Notes: generated from the letters alone by a model not told the origin. A stretch of DNA of 6,589 bases from Candidatus Gastranaerophilales bacterium (GCA_944323495.1 CALUSZ010000158.1:1-6589), one strand, 5' to 3'; counted from the stretch's first letter, positions 1-5,707 are shown. A program made the numbers and translations.

Positions 1-984
1 CCAATGAACAAAGTCATCACTGCAAAAACCTGTAGAAGAAATTAAAGTTGAAATATTAAAAAATGCATGTGTTATACTTTCCCAGACTCCGAAATGCATA
101 TTGTGGAATAGAGAAATACTTAGTGCAATAGAAATTATGACTACAAACCAGAAATAAACCCTGAACTCTTCATTTTTAAATAATATAAGCGGATTAAATT
201 TTGTCCAAGCTCTATATTGCAGGTTAAAACTAACACCTGCAAAAAACATAAAAAAAGTTGTAACCCAAAGAACTGTATTAGAGAATCCGATAATACTCAA
301 TGAATTAGGAGAAAGCCCGCCGCCTGATATAGAAGCAAGTGAATTACACAGAGCCTCAAATCCGCTCATGCCGGCATGTTTTAAAAGAGCAATTTCTACA
401 ATAGTTAATCCCGCATAAACTTTCCATAAAGCTGCTGCCGTATTCTTAATTCTTGGTGTAAATTTATCCTCCGTAGGTCCCGGAGCTTCCGCAAAAAATA
501 ACTGCCGGCCTGCTATTGCAAACTGAGGAAGAATTGCAATAAATAATACGATAATTCCCATACCCCCCAGCCATTGAGTAAAAGAACGCCAAAAAAATAT
601 TGCATGCGGATAATCAAAATGAGTTAAAATAGTCGAACCAGTCGTTGTAATTCCTGAAGTTGCTTCAAAAAGAGCATCTATAGGACTTATGCCAAAAAAT
701 AAATAAGGTATTGCGGCAAGAATCCCCGCAAAAATCCAGGAAAAAGTTACAACACACAAGCCCTCAGATTTTTTTATATCATTAATTGATTTAATCTTAT
801 CGACACCCGGAAAGATTTTTTTCAACACCACAGATATAAAAAAAGCCAAAGCTCCTGAAATCAAAAACGGAAGCACTGAATTGTATTCCTGATAATAAAG
901 AGCAACAACAATCGGAATAAGCAAAACTATGCTAAAATACATTATCGTAAGACTAAAAGAGTAAGCTAAATAAGATATTCTCAT
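1..984 (-). CDS. trkH: TrkH/KtrB-family potassium uptake channel subunit, partial (C-terminus off left edge)
   Basis: This is the membrane pore subunit of a Trk/Ktr K+ uptake system. It lets K+ into the cell under control of the cytoplasmic TrkA ring. The frame is open from the ATG at 984 to the window edge, giving 328 codons of a family that usually has about 450-490. The family has four M1-P-M2 repeats, and three pore loops are visible. TTTGS at residues 113-117 is the first selectivity filter, SGGGLS at 220-225 the second and SSTGF at 316-320 the third, each with the conserved filter glycine. Long hydrophobic segments lie between them. The fourth repeat is missing only because the window ends. 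A Shine-Dalgarno-like GGAG lies just before the ATG, inside the end of trkA. The start overlaps the trkA stop as ATGA, so the two are probably translationally coupled in one operon. TrkH rather than KtrB is chosen because of the adjacent two-domain TrkA. Confidence 0.93.
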   Translation of the reverse strand, partial: MRISYLAYSFSLTIMYFSIVLLIPIVVALYYQEYNSVLPFLISGALAFFISVVLKKIFPGVDKIKSINDIKKSEGLCVVTFSWIFAGILAAIPYLFFGISPIDALFEATSGITTTGSTILTHFDYPHAIFFWRSFTQWLGGMGIIVLFIAILPQFAIAGRQLFFAEAPGPTEDKFTPRIKNTAAALWKVYAGLTIVEIALLKHAGMSGFEALCNSLASISGGGLSPNSLSIIGFSNTVLWVTTFFMFFAGVSFNLQYRAWTKFNPLILFKNEEFRVYFWFVVIISIALSISLFHNMHFGVWESITHAFFNISTLISSTGFCSDDFVHW

Positions 985-2324
985 TTAATCTCCTCAAAGA
1001 AATCTCTTATTACAGAAGCATTTTCGCTTGTTGTAAATATAATAAGATTATCTGAGCCCATAACCTGTGTTGCTCCATTTGGAATAATAATCTTTTTCCT
1101 TCTCTGTATAACCCCGACAATAGCTTTTGCAGGCAATTTTAAATCCATAATTTTTTTAGCCTCATATTGTTCAGGAATCTCAATTACCAGCACTTCACCC
1201 TTGCCTTCTTCAACCGTAGCTAAAATATCAACATTACCTGTCTCAATACAATTCTTTATTTCATTCAACGCAGCAGTCCTTGATGAGATAGCTATATCAA
1301 TACCAACTTTCTCAAACAGCGCAACATTAGCACTCTTTGAAACTCTTGATATAACGCGTCCCGCACCCATATGCTTTACAAGAAGCGAGCATAAAAGATT
1401 CTTTTCATCATTATTTGTAACACTTACCACAACATCTGCTTCTGCAATTTCTTCCTCGCTCAAAAGCCCGATATCTGTACCATCACCGTTAATAATCAAG
1501 ACACTATCAAGTTCATGCGCAAGAAATTCACACCGTTTCTCATCAAGCTCTATAATTTTAATATTGAGTTTTAAATCCTCTAGACCTTTTGCAAGCTTAA
1601 GCCCGACATTACCGCCTCCGATAATCGCAACAGTTTTTACAAATTCTTTTTCGTGGAAAAACCTACCGGCAAGAATATCAAGAGAATGCGAAAGCCCCAT
1701 AAATATTACTTTATCGTCTTCATGCAATACGGTTTCGCCATTCGGTATAAATAATTCTCCACCTCGGGTTATTCCGACAATCAATGTATCTTTAGGAAAA
1801 TCGCAGGTTTTGACCATACTGTTTACAAGCATTGAATTTTTAGCAATCTTGTATTCCAGAAGCCTCGCTCTTCCGTCTGCAAAATTCTCAACATCTAAAG
1901 CCTTCGCAACCGTAATAATCCTGAAAATTTCCTGTGTCATCAGCTCTTCCGGCCAAATAACATTGTCTATATAAAAATCATAATTATACTCTGCATCTTT
2001 TGCCAGGCCAAGAGAAGATTTATACTCCTCTTTTCTTACAAAACACATTGTTCTTACATTGCTTATCCGCTTTGCCGTAAGGCAGGCAACAATATTTAAT
2101 TCATCAGAGGCTGTACAGGCTATAAACACATCTGCATCTTTGATATTAGCCTGCTTTAAGACCTCAATATTAGAACCGTTTCCTGAAATAAACCCCACAT
2201 CAAGGTTATTAAACGCTTCTATTTTATAATTTTCATCATCTATTACAGTTATATCATTATTCGTATAGAACTCAGTAGCAATCATCAGCCCGAGTTCGTT
2301 CGCTCCGAATATAATAATCTTCAT
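981..2324 (-). CDS. trkA: TrkA, cytoplasmic regulatory (RCK) subunit of K+ uptake
   Basis: This is the peripheral NAD(H)-binding protein that gates the TrkH channel. It is 447 aa from the ATG at 2324, close to the usual length of about 450. It has the standard duplicated layout: Rossmann RCK-N (about 1-120), RCK-C (about 150-225), a second RCK-N (about 230-350) and a second RCK-C (about 370-447). The second nucleotide-binding motif is canonical (GGGNVG at 236-241, with an acidic residue in IIELDE at 257-262). The first reads GANELG (7-12), so the middle glycine of GxGxxG is replaced by asparagine, though the acidic end of strand 2 (VIDDE) is kept. An in-frame TTG at 2342 would add six residues. 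I prefer the ATG because MKIIIFGA matches the family N-terminus. Neither start has a clear Shine-Dalgarno sequence. The stop overlaps the trkH start, and the S24 repressor gene ends 31 bp upstream. Confidence 0.95.
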   Translation of the reverse strand: MKIIIFGANELGLMIATEFYTNNDITVIDDENYKIEAFNNLDVGFISGNGSNIEVLKQANIKDADVFIACTASDELNIVACLTAKRISNVRTMCFVRKEEYKSSLGLAKDAEYNYDFYIDNVIWPEELMTQEIFRIITVAKALDVENFADGRARLLEYKIAKNSMLVNSMVKTCDFPKDTLIVGITRGGELFIPNGETVLHEDDKVIFMGLSHSLDILAGRFFHEKEFVKTVAIIGGGNVGLKLAKGLEDLKLNIKIIELDEKRCEFLAHELDSVLIINGDGTDIGLLSEEEIAEADVVVSVTNNDEKNLLCSLLVKHMGAGRVISRVSKSANVALFEKVGIDIAISSRTAALNEIKNCIETGNVDILATVEEGKGEVLVIEIPEQYEAKKIMDLKLPAKAIVGVIQRRKKIIIPNGATQVMGSDNLIIFTTSENASVIRDFFEEIK

Positions 2325-2342
2325 AGCACTATTTAACGCCAA

Positions 2343-2348
2343 ATTATA
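2343..2348 (-). promoter_or_regulatory. possible -10 box just upstream of trkA
   Basis: A perfect TATAAT on the minus strand lies in the 31-bp gap between the repressor stop and the trkA ATG. At 17 bp spacing the -35 position reads AAAACA, which is poor. If used, it would give a very short leader of about 10-12 nt, in keeping with the lack of a Shine-Dalgarno sequence before trkA. It may simply be AT-rich sequence. Confidence 0.25.
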
Positions 2349-2355
2349 TACAAAG

Positions 2356-2976
2356 TCAATCTAACTGTTTTATCGTTGCAACAATCTTCCCTATCAAAAT
2401 TAAATCCATAGAGGCTTTTCCGCTGATTGTCCTCACCCTGTATTCAGGATTATCAGATTTTATAATAATTTCATCAAGGTTCTTTGAAAGCCTTTTTACA
2501 AAAAATTCATTATTATAACAAAACACATAAATCTTATTATCCTGTATCTGGTTCCCGCTCCAATGTTCTACAATAAGCCTGTCGCCGTTATCAATAGTAG
2601 GCGCCATACTGTTTCCTGAAGCATTAATCATAGAATACAATTTATTCTTTGAATATCCGCTTATCATAGATACCGGAATCGGAAGCTTCGTTTTCTCGCT
2701 CGAAAATACAATACTCCCCCCGCCGCAGCTTGCAAATACATCTGTATAATAATCAATATACGCAATATCCAACCCTTCATTTTCACTATAGTTAAATAAA
2801 CTTATATTAAAAAACTCCTCAACTCTCTGAAGCTCGCTTACCGTAACCTCGCTTGCGTTTTTTATGCGATTGCTCACAGTCTGACGCGTAATCCCCAAAC
2901 TCTCCGCAAGCATAGACTGATTTACAGGCGTATTTATTCTATTAGATATTATTGTAATTAACTCATCAAGTCTCAT
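2356..2976 (-). CDS. XRE-type HTH transcriptional repressor with S24 (LexA/CI-like) autocleavage domain
   Basis: A 206-aa DNA-binding repressor of the phage CI / LexA-like class. Residues about 15-42 form a helix-turn-helix (QSMLAESLGITRQTVSNRIK at 20-39). A linker leads to a C-terminal S24 peptidase domain. The catalytic dyad is visible: Ser123 in GNSMAP and Lys161 in FFVKRL. They are 38 residues apart, close to the spacing in LexA and UmuD. A Cys84-Gly85 pair in ASCGGG precedes the peptidase domain and is the likely self-cleavage site (UmuD also cuts at Cys-Gly). Family knowledge predicts RecA-stimulated self-cleavage on DNA damage, releasing repression. The ATG at 2976 follows GGTGG four bases upstream. 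The gene is divergent from a small two-gene unit, with candidate operators between them. The HTH is XRE-like rather than the winged helix of true LexA, so it is unlikely to be the global SOS repressor. Its target is inferred from position only. Confidence 0.88.
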   Translation of the reverse strand: MRLDELITIISNRINTPVNQSMLAESLGITRQTVSNRIKNASEVTVSELQRVEEFFNISLFNYSENEGLDIAYIDYYTDVFASCGGGSIVFSSEKTKLPIPVSMISGYSKNKLYSMINASGNSMAPTIDNGDRLIVEHWSGNQIQDNKIYVFCYNNEFFVKRLSKNLDEIIIKSDNPEYRVRTISGKASMDLILIGKIVATIKQLD

Positions 2977-3004
2977 CGTTCCACCGGTTTATATAAAATA
3001 ATAC

Positions 3005-3033
3005 TTGACACTTGTATCATATTATCTTACAAT
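3005..3033 (+). promoter_or_regulatory. strong sigma70-type promoter for the small two-gene unit
   Basis: The -35 is TTGACA (3005-3010, exact consensus). After a 17-bp spacer the -10 is TACAAT (3028-3033, one mismatch). This is the best promoter match in the window. Transcription should start near 3040 and run into the genes at 3124-3616. Inverted repeats overlap the -35, the -10 and the start region, so it is very likely repressed, presumably by the divergent S24 repressor. Confidence 0.75.
3007..3018. promoter_or_regulatory. candidate operator 1 (GACAC-TT-GTATC)
   Basis: An imperfect inverted repeat overlapping the -35 box of the rightward promoter, with four of five arm pairs matching. 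It resembles the better palindrome at 3134-3146 (GATAC/GTATC arms) but with a 2-bp rather than 3-bp centre. Assignment to the adjacent repressor is inference. Confidence 0.4.
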
Positions 3034-3049
3034 CATGTACAAGATGTAA
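3021..3049 (-). promoter_or_regulatory. weak candidate leftward promoter of the repressor gene
   Basis: On the minus strand GATAAT (3021-3026) could be a -10, with TTACAT (3044-3049) 17 bp upstream as a poor -35. It would place the leftward promoter back to back with the strong rightward one, under the same operators. Another possible -10 (TATATA nearer the gene) exists, so the real start is unresolved. Confidence 0.25.
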
Positions 3050-3050
3050 G
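3026..3050. promoter_or_regulatory. candidate operator 2 (CTTACA-N13-TGTAAG around a TGTACA core)
   Basis: The 6-bp outer arms CTTACA (3026-3031) and TGTAAG (3045-3050) are perfect inverted repeats. Nested inside is ATCATGTACAAGAT (3032-3045), a 14-bp palindrome with one mismatched pair around TGTACA. The two symmetries are offset by half a base. The element covers the -10 box and the expected transcription start of the rightward promoter, the classic position for a repressor site. Confidence 0.5.
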
Positions 3051-3123
3051 CTTATACTTGATATTTAAGCATACATTTTCACTTATGTCAAATGGTTTAA
3101 ACTTGGGAAGAGGCAGATTATTA

Positions 3124-3339
3124 ATGAGTTACCGATACAATGTATCATGTAGTGAGACAACATCAAAAACCTGGACACCTACTGCAATAGATTGTTATAA
3201 ACTTGGCTGTATGTGCTCCAGATGTAATTTGTACAAAATTTATTTTTCAAAAGGCAATGTTAGATGCCGAATGAAAGAAACCGTAATAGAACTTGTAAGA
3301 AAATTTGGCGCACCGGAAGGAGTAGAAGAAAATGGATAG
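3124..3339 (+). CDS. small six-cysteine protein of unknown function, first gene of the divergent unit
   Basis: A 71-aa protein I do not recognise. It has six cysteines: Cys9, 24, 29, 31, 34 and 48. Cys29-x-Cys31-x2-Cys34 forms a tight cluster (GCMCSRC), and Cys48 lies in RCRMK. The arrangement could bind zinc or an Fe-S cluster, but no known finger pattern matches exactly. The C-terminal part (residues about 50-62) is likely an amphipathic helix. There is no signal peptide or membrane segment. I chose the ATG at 3124, which has AGAGG about 10 bases upstream. An in-frame TTG at 3058 and ATG at 3085 would extend it by 22 or 13 residues but lack ribosome sites. The end overlaps the next gene by 8 bp, implying co-translation. 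Its place opposite the repressor is where phages keep cro or an antirepressor, but no homology supports such a role. Confidence 0.65.
   Translation: MSYRYNVSCSETTSKTWTPTAIDCYKLGCMCSRCNLYKIYFSKGNVRCRMKETVIELVRKFGAPEGVEENG
3134..3146. promoter_or_regulatory. candidate operator 3 (GATACA-A-TGTATC)
   Basis: A perfect 13-bp palindrome with a single central base, lying at codons 4-8 of the six-cysteine gene, about 95 bp downstream of the predicted transcription start. Its arms match those of the imperfect site over the -35 box. It could be an auxiliary operator. Because it is inside coding sequence it could also be chance. Confidence 0.35.
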
Positions 3340-3616
3340 AAGTATAGCAAGTATTGAGAATGGAAAAAAAGGCGGAAGACCAAAATATGCCGCCAATATC
3401 AGGGCATCAATTCCGGATATAAATATTGTAATTTTAACCCCGAAGCAATACGGTTCTTTAATCGAAAAATACGGATATGAATTATTAAGCAAAGCATTAA
3501 AGATTCTTGAAAATTGGCTTAAATCAAGTCCGGAGGCTGAAAAATACCGAGGGAAAAACAACTATGCGCATTTCCGCTCCGACGGCTGGGTTATTAACAC
3601 AGCAAAAAAGAACTAA
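3332..3616 (+). CDS. small basic protein resembling the C-terminal tail of phage replisome-organiser proteins
   Basis: A 94-aa protein. The N-terminus carries a basic glycine-rich stretch with an AT-hook-like GRP core (GKKGGRPKY at 11-19). The middle (LTPKQYGSLIEKYGYE, 35-50) and a helix to about residue 64 are followed by GKNNYAHFRSDGWV (74-87). This order is the pattern I associate with the C-terminal end of DnaD-like/phage replisome-organiser proteins, where it is a DNA- or helicase-contact region: LT..Y..L....G......I..L..Y, then a basic segment ending in Y..hhh.W. Here it stands alone without the usual N-terminal winged helix. The ATG at 3332 has a good AAGGAG nine bases upstream and overlaps the previous stop by 8 bp. 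The stop overlaps the convergent phospholipase-like gene by 4 bp. The link to DNA replication is moderate-to-weak inference. Confidence 0.68.
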   Translation: MDRSIASIENGKKGGRPKYAANIRASIPDINIVILTPKQYGSLIEKYGYELLSKALKILENWLKSSPEAEKYRGKNNYAHFRSDGWVINTAKKN

Positions 3617-4290
3617 AACTGTGCAACTCTAAGAAGCTTATTGAAAAATTCTCTTGTTGCATCAACTCCGCGATTAAAGCACTGCTGTTGGATATTAAAC
3701 CAGTCCGATTTATTAGAGCTTTTTATTTTGAACTCTGGTCTTTGAGAAAACTCGGCAGTACGCACAAATAAATCGATTAGAGAGCTGTATTCAATATTTT
3801 CCGGAGCATATCCAGCTAATAAATCTTTCAAAGCAGGTGTTGCACCATATTTTTTACCTATTTCAAAATCTTTATGAATTTTATATTTCATTATTTTCTG
3901 TAATAACCCGCCTGGCTCTGTATGCATAGGCATTGAAACATCTTGCAGATAATGTATTGCAAAACCTGCATGTTTTAGAAATTTTGGTTTATCATAAACA
4001 GTTAAGGCCATTTGCAAATGTTCCTTATATCTTTCTAATGCATTATTTTCTGCATCTCCCCCTCGCCCAAAACTTTTGGTTTTACCATAGGGAAAGAAAA
4101 AATGCGTATTATTATGATACCCCTGTTCACTGGCCAGAAAATCCGGCATTAAAACAAATTTTGCAAGAACTTTTCGTTCATGCGGCTCAATAGTACTGTT
4201 ACTCACAGCCTTTAATGTCATTCCAATATGCGTTACACTATTCCATTTAAACGTTGTTTGGTTTGTACTTTTAGTTTCCTGTATTCGCAT
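3613..4290 (-). CDS. zinc-dependent phospholipase C / S1-P1 nuclease-like protein
   Basis: A 225-aa protein (from the ATG at 4290) of the superfamily that hydrolyses phosphodiesters (phospholipids or nucleic acids) with a three-zinc site. Nearly every ligand can be placed. Numbering from an upstream in-frame ATG at 4335, Trp31 and His36 (WNSVTH) have the five-residue spacing of Trp1/His6 in P1 nuclease. Asp65 (MPDF) and His78 (NTHFF) come next. His128, Asp132 and His138 (IHYLQDVSMPMH) and His154, Glu158 (HKDFE) match the HxxxD-x5-H and HxxxE motifs of bacterial phospholipase C. I prefer the ATG at 4290, since the longer form overlaps ychF by 35 bp and gains only a hydrophobic stretch read from ychF codons. 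No Shine-Dalgarno sequence is seen at either start. No convincing signal peptide is present, although known relatives are secreted and use the mature N-terminal Trp as ligand. It lies 10 bp after ychF, probably one transcript. Substrate is unknown. Confidence 0.8.
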   Translation of the reverse strand: MRIQETKSTNQTTFKWNSVTHIGMTLKAVSNSTIEPHERKVLAKFVLMPDFLASEQGYHNNTHFFFPYGKTKSFGRGGDAENNALERYKEHLQMALTVYDKPKFLKHAGFAIHYLQDVSMPMHTEPGGLLQKIMKYKIHKDFEIGKKYGATPALKDLLAGYAPENIEYSSLIDLFVRTAEFSQRPEFKIKSSNKSDWFNIQQQCFNRGVDATREFFNKLLRVAQF

Positions 4291-4300
4291 TGTTTTGTTT

Positions 4301-5398
4301 TTATACAGCAAAACGAAAATGAACAATATCTCCATCTTGCATTATATAATCTTTACCTTCTAAACGAGTTACACCCTTATCTTTGCAGGCAGCGTATGAA
4401 CCGTTTTCTACAAAATCTTTGTATGCAGTTACCTCTGCCCTGATAAAACCTTTTTCAAAATCCGTATGAATAACCCCTGCCGCCTGCGGTGCCTTGGTTC
4501 CCTTTGTAATTGTCCAGGCATGAACCTCTTTTTCGCCCGCAGTTATAAATGTTATAAGATTAAGAAGCTCATAGACGGATTTAATCATTTTATTAATGCC
4601 GCTATCCGTAATACCTAATTCTTCTAAATATTCTTTAGCGCCTTCTTCGCCTAAATCTACAAGTTCTTCTTCTATCCTTGCACAAATTACTACCGTTTGC
4701 GCACCATGAGTTTTGGCATATTCTTCAACCCGCCTTGTGTAATCATTGCCGTCTTTTAAGTCAAATTCAGAGACATTGGCACAATAAATTACAGGTTTAA
4801 CCGACATTAAATTAAGCGGTTTTATTACATTTATTTCATCTTCATTAAAGTGGTCTTTTAGATTAATAAAAGTTCCTTCCTGAAGAAGCTCATAAAGTTT
4901 TTTTAATGCTCCGTCTTCAAGCACAGCCTCCTTGTCACCGCCTTTAGCCTGTTTAGAAATCCTCTGCATTCTGCGCTCAATTGAAGCTAAATCAGCAAGA
5001 GCAAGCTCTGTATTAATAGTTTCTATATCTGAAATAGGATCAACTTTACCTTCTACGTGAATAGTATTTTCATCATCAAAGCATCTTACAACCTGAATTA
5101 TAGCGTCTACTTCCCTTATATTATGCAAGAACTGATTTCCAAGCCCCTCGCCTTTGCTTGCGCCTTTCACAAGTCCTGCAATATCAACAAACTCTATAAC
5201 TGTCGGAATAATTTCCTTAGACTTACATAAATCAGATAAAATTTGAAGTCTCTCATCAGGTACAACCACAACCCCGACATTAGGTTCTATTGTACAAAAC
5301 GGGTAATTCGCGCTCTGCGCATTCTTTGCTGATGTCAGCGCATTAAATAAAGTTGATTTCCCAACATTTGGAAGTCCTACAATTCCGGCTCTTAGCAT
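4301..5398 (-). CDS. ychF: YchF/OLA1-type ribosome-associated ATPase (Obg-family)
   Basis: A 365-aa P-loop NTPase of the TRAFAC Obg/HflX group, matching the usual length of about 363. YchF binds the ribosome, hydrolyses ATP rather than GTP and is linked to redox and stress responses in other bacteria. Seen here: the Walker A motif GLPNVGKS (8-15), the G3 motif DIAG (72-75) followed by a hydrophobic residue instead of the catalytic glutamine, and NVSE (208-211) in place of NKxD. That last change is the hallmark of ATP preference. A coiled-coil segment (about 130-175) is inserted in the G domain. A TGS domain (about 281-364) ends in the typical DGDIVHFRFAV. The ATG at 5398 is chosen over an in-frame ATG at 5440 because MLRAGIVGLPNVGKS is the family N-terminus and AAAGGG lies 10 bases upstream. 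The phospholipase-like gene follows after 10 bp. infA is transcribed divergently. Confidence 0.97.
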   Translation of the reverse strand: MLRAGIVGLPNVGKSTLFNALTSAKNAQSANYPFCTIEPNVGVVVVPDERLQILSDLCKSKEIIPTVIEFVDIAGLVKGASKGEGLGNQFLHNIREVDAIIQVVRCFDDENTIHVEGKVDPISDIETINTELALADLASIERRMQRISKQAKGGDKEAVLEDGALKKLYELLQEGTFINLKDHFNEDEINVIKPLNLMSVKPVIYCANVSEFDLKDGNDYTRRVEEYAKTHGAQTVVICARIEEELVDLGEEGAKEYLEELGITDSGINKMIKSVYELLNLITFITAGEKEVHAWTITKGTKAPQAAGVIHTDFEKGFIRAEVTAYKDFVENGSYAACKDKGVTRLEGKDYIMQDGDIVHFRFAV

Positions 5399-5428
5399 AA
5401 AAATAAATCCCTTTCTGCATTTTTTTTG

Positions 5429-5437
5429 ATTATAACA
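5429..5437 (-). promoter_or_regulatory. extended -10 promoter of ychF
   Basis: The minus strand reads TGT-TATAAT, a consensus -10 with the extended TGn motif, giving a start about 24 nt before the ychF ATG. At the -35 position (about 5452-5457) only a weak ACTTTT is seen, acceptable with an extended -10. A short hairpin sequence covers this -35 area. Confidence 0.6.
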
Positions 5438-5460
5438 CAAATAAAAAATACAAAAGTATT

Positions 5461-5583
5461 TGATTGTTTTTATAAATATAAATAATATTAAAATATAACG
5501 AAGTCAAAAAAATGCAGTAATTAAAACAATTTAATCATGTCTAGCAAGAGAGTGTATATCACCTGATATTATAAAAACAATCA
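5461..5583. repeat. 15-bp perfect inverted repeat with 93-bp spacer
   Basis: TGATTGTTTTTATAA at 5461-5475 is exactly repeated in inverse orientation at 5569-5583. Homology does not extend beyond either arm. It lies between the ychF and infA promoters. It could be a miniature inverted-repeat element, a looped operator or a long hairpin. The low sequence complexity makes chance possible. Confidence 0.5.
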
Positions 5584-5625
5584 GTAATAAAACTTAACAA
5601 TTTGGTCAAAAATCAACAAAACTGC

Positions 5626-5653
5626 TTGCAAAGAGAAATTTAGCAAATATTAT
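5626..5653 (+). promoter_or_regulatory. promoter of the infA-rpmJ-rpsM-rpsK operon
   Basis: TTGCAA (5626-5631) and TATTAT (5648-5653) are separated by 16 bp. Transcription would start near 5660, leaving a leader of about 48 nt before infA. No secY, adk or map gene lies upstream in this orientation, so the operon needs its own promoter here, which supports the call. Confidence 0.6.
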
Positions 5654-5707
5654 ATTATTAGATGTGGGTAATACTATGTCTATTGATAGCCGAAAATAGA
5701 GGACAAT

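Larger units (their letters stand above)
5399..5707. other. AT-rich divergent intergenic region between ychF and infA
   Basis: These 309 bases hold no gene that I can support. They contain a leftward promoter for ychF, a rightward promoter for the infA operon, and two overlapping long-range inverted repeats (5415-5428 with 5505-5517, and 5461-5475 with 5569-5583). A small hairpin lies at 5446-5461 (AAATAC-AAAA-GTATTT). Only very short open frames occur (for example nine codons from the ATG at 5536). The middle part, about 5476-5568, has no recognised signal. Confidence 0.7.

Noticed and set aside
1201..1974. A 257-codon open frame on the plus strand opposite trkA
   Set aside because: It is antisense to well-matched TrkA coding sequence. 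Its protein is serine/isoleucine-rich with no domain and has no ribosome site.
2977..3123. Possibility that the inverted repeats are a CRISPR or attachment site
   Set aside because: There are no regularly spaced direct repeats, and no matching direct duplicate at the far side of the three-gene unit.
3247..3561. A minus-strand open frame opposite the two small genes
   Set aside because: The plus-strand genes have ribosome sites, a promoter and overlapping start/stop coupling. The antisense product is low-complexity hydrophobic.
4291..4335. Longer N-terminus of the phospholipase-like protein from an ATG at 4335
   Set aside because: The extra residues are read from ychF codons in another frame, overlap ychF by 35 bp and do not form a proper signal peptide (no basic n-region or cleavage site).
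3933..4443. Two short plus-strand frames opposite the phospholipase-like gene and the ychF end
   Set aside because: They lie antisense to strongly motif-supported proteins and have no ribosome sites or recognisable domains.
5554..5567. A 14-bp sequence (GTATATCACCTGAT) also present inside rpsM at 6224-6237
   Set aside because: The match is short and one copy encodes conserved-region S13 residues. No extension or third copy is seen, so it is likely chance.
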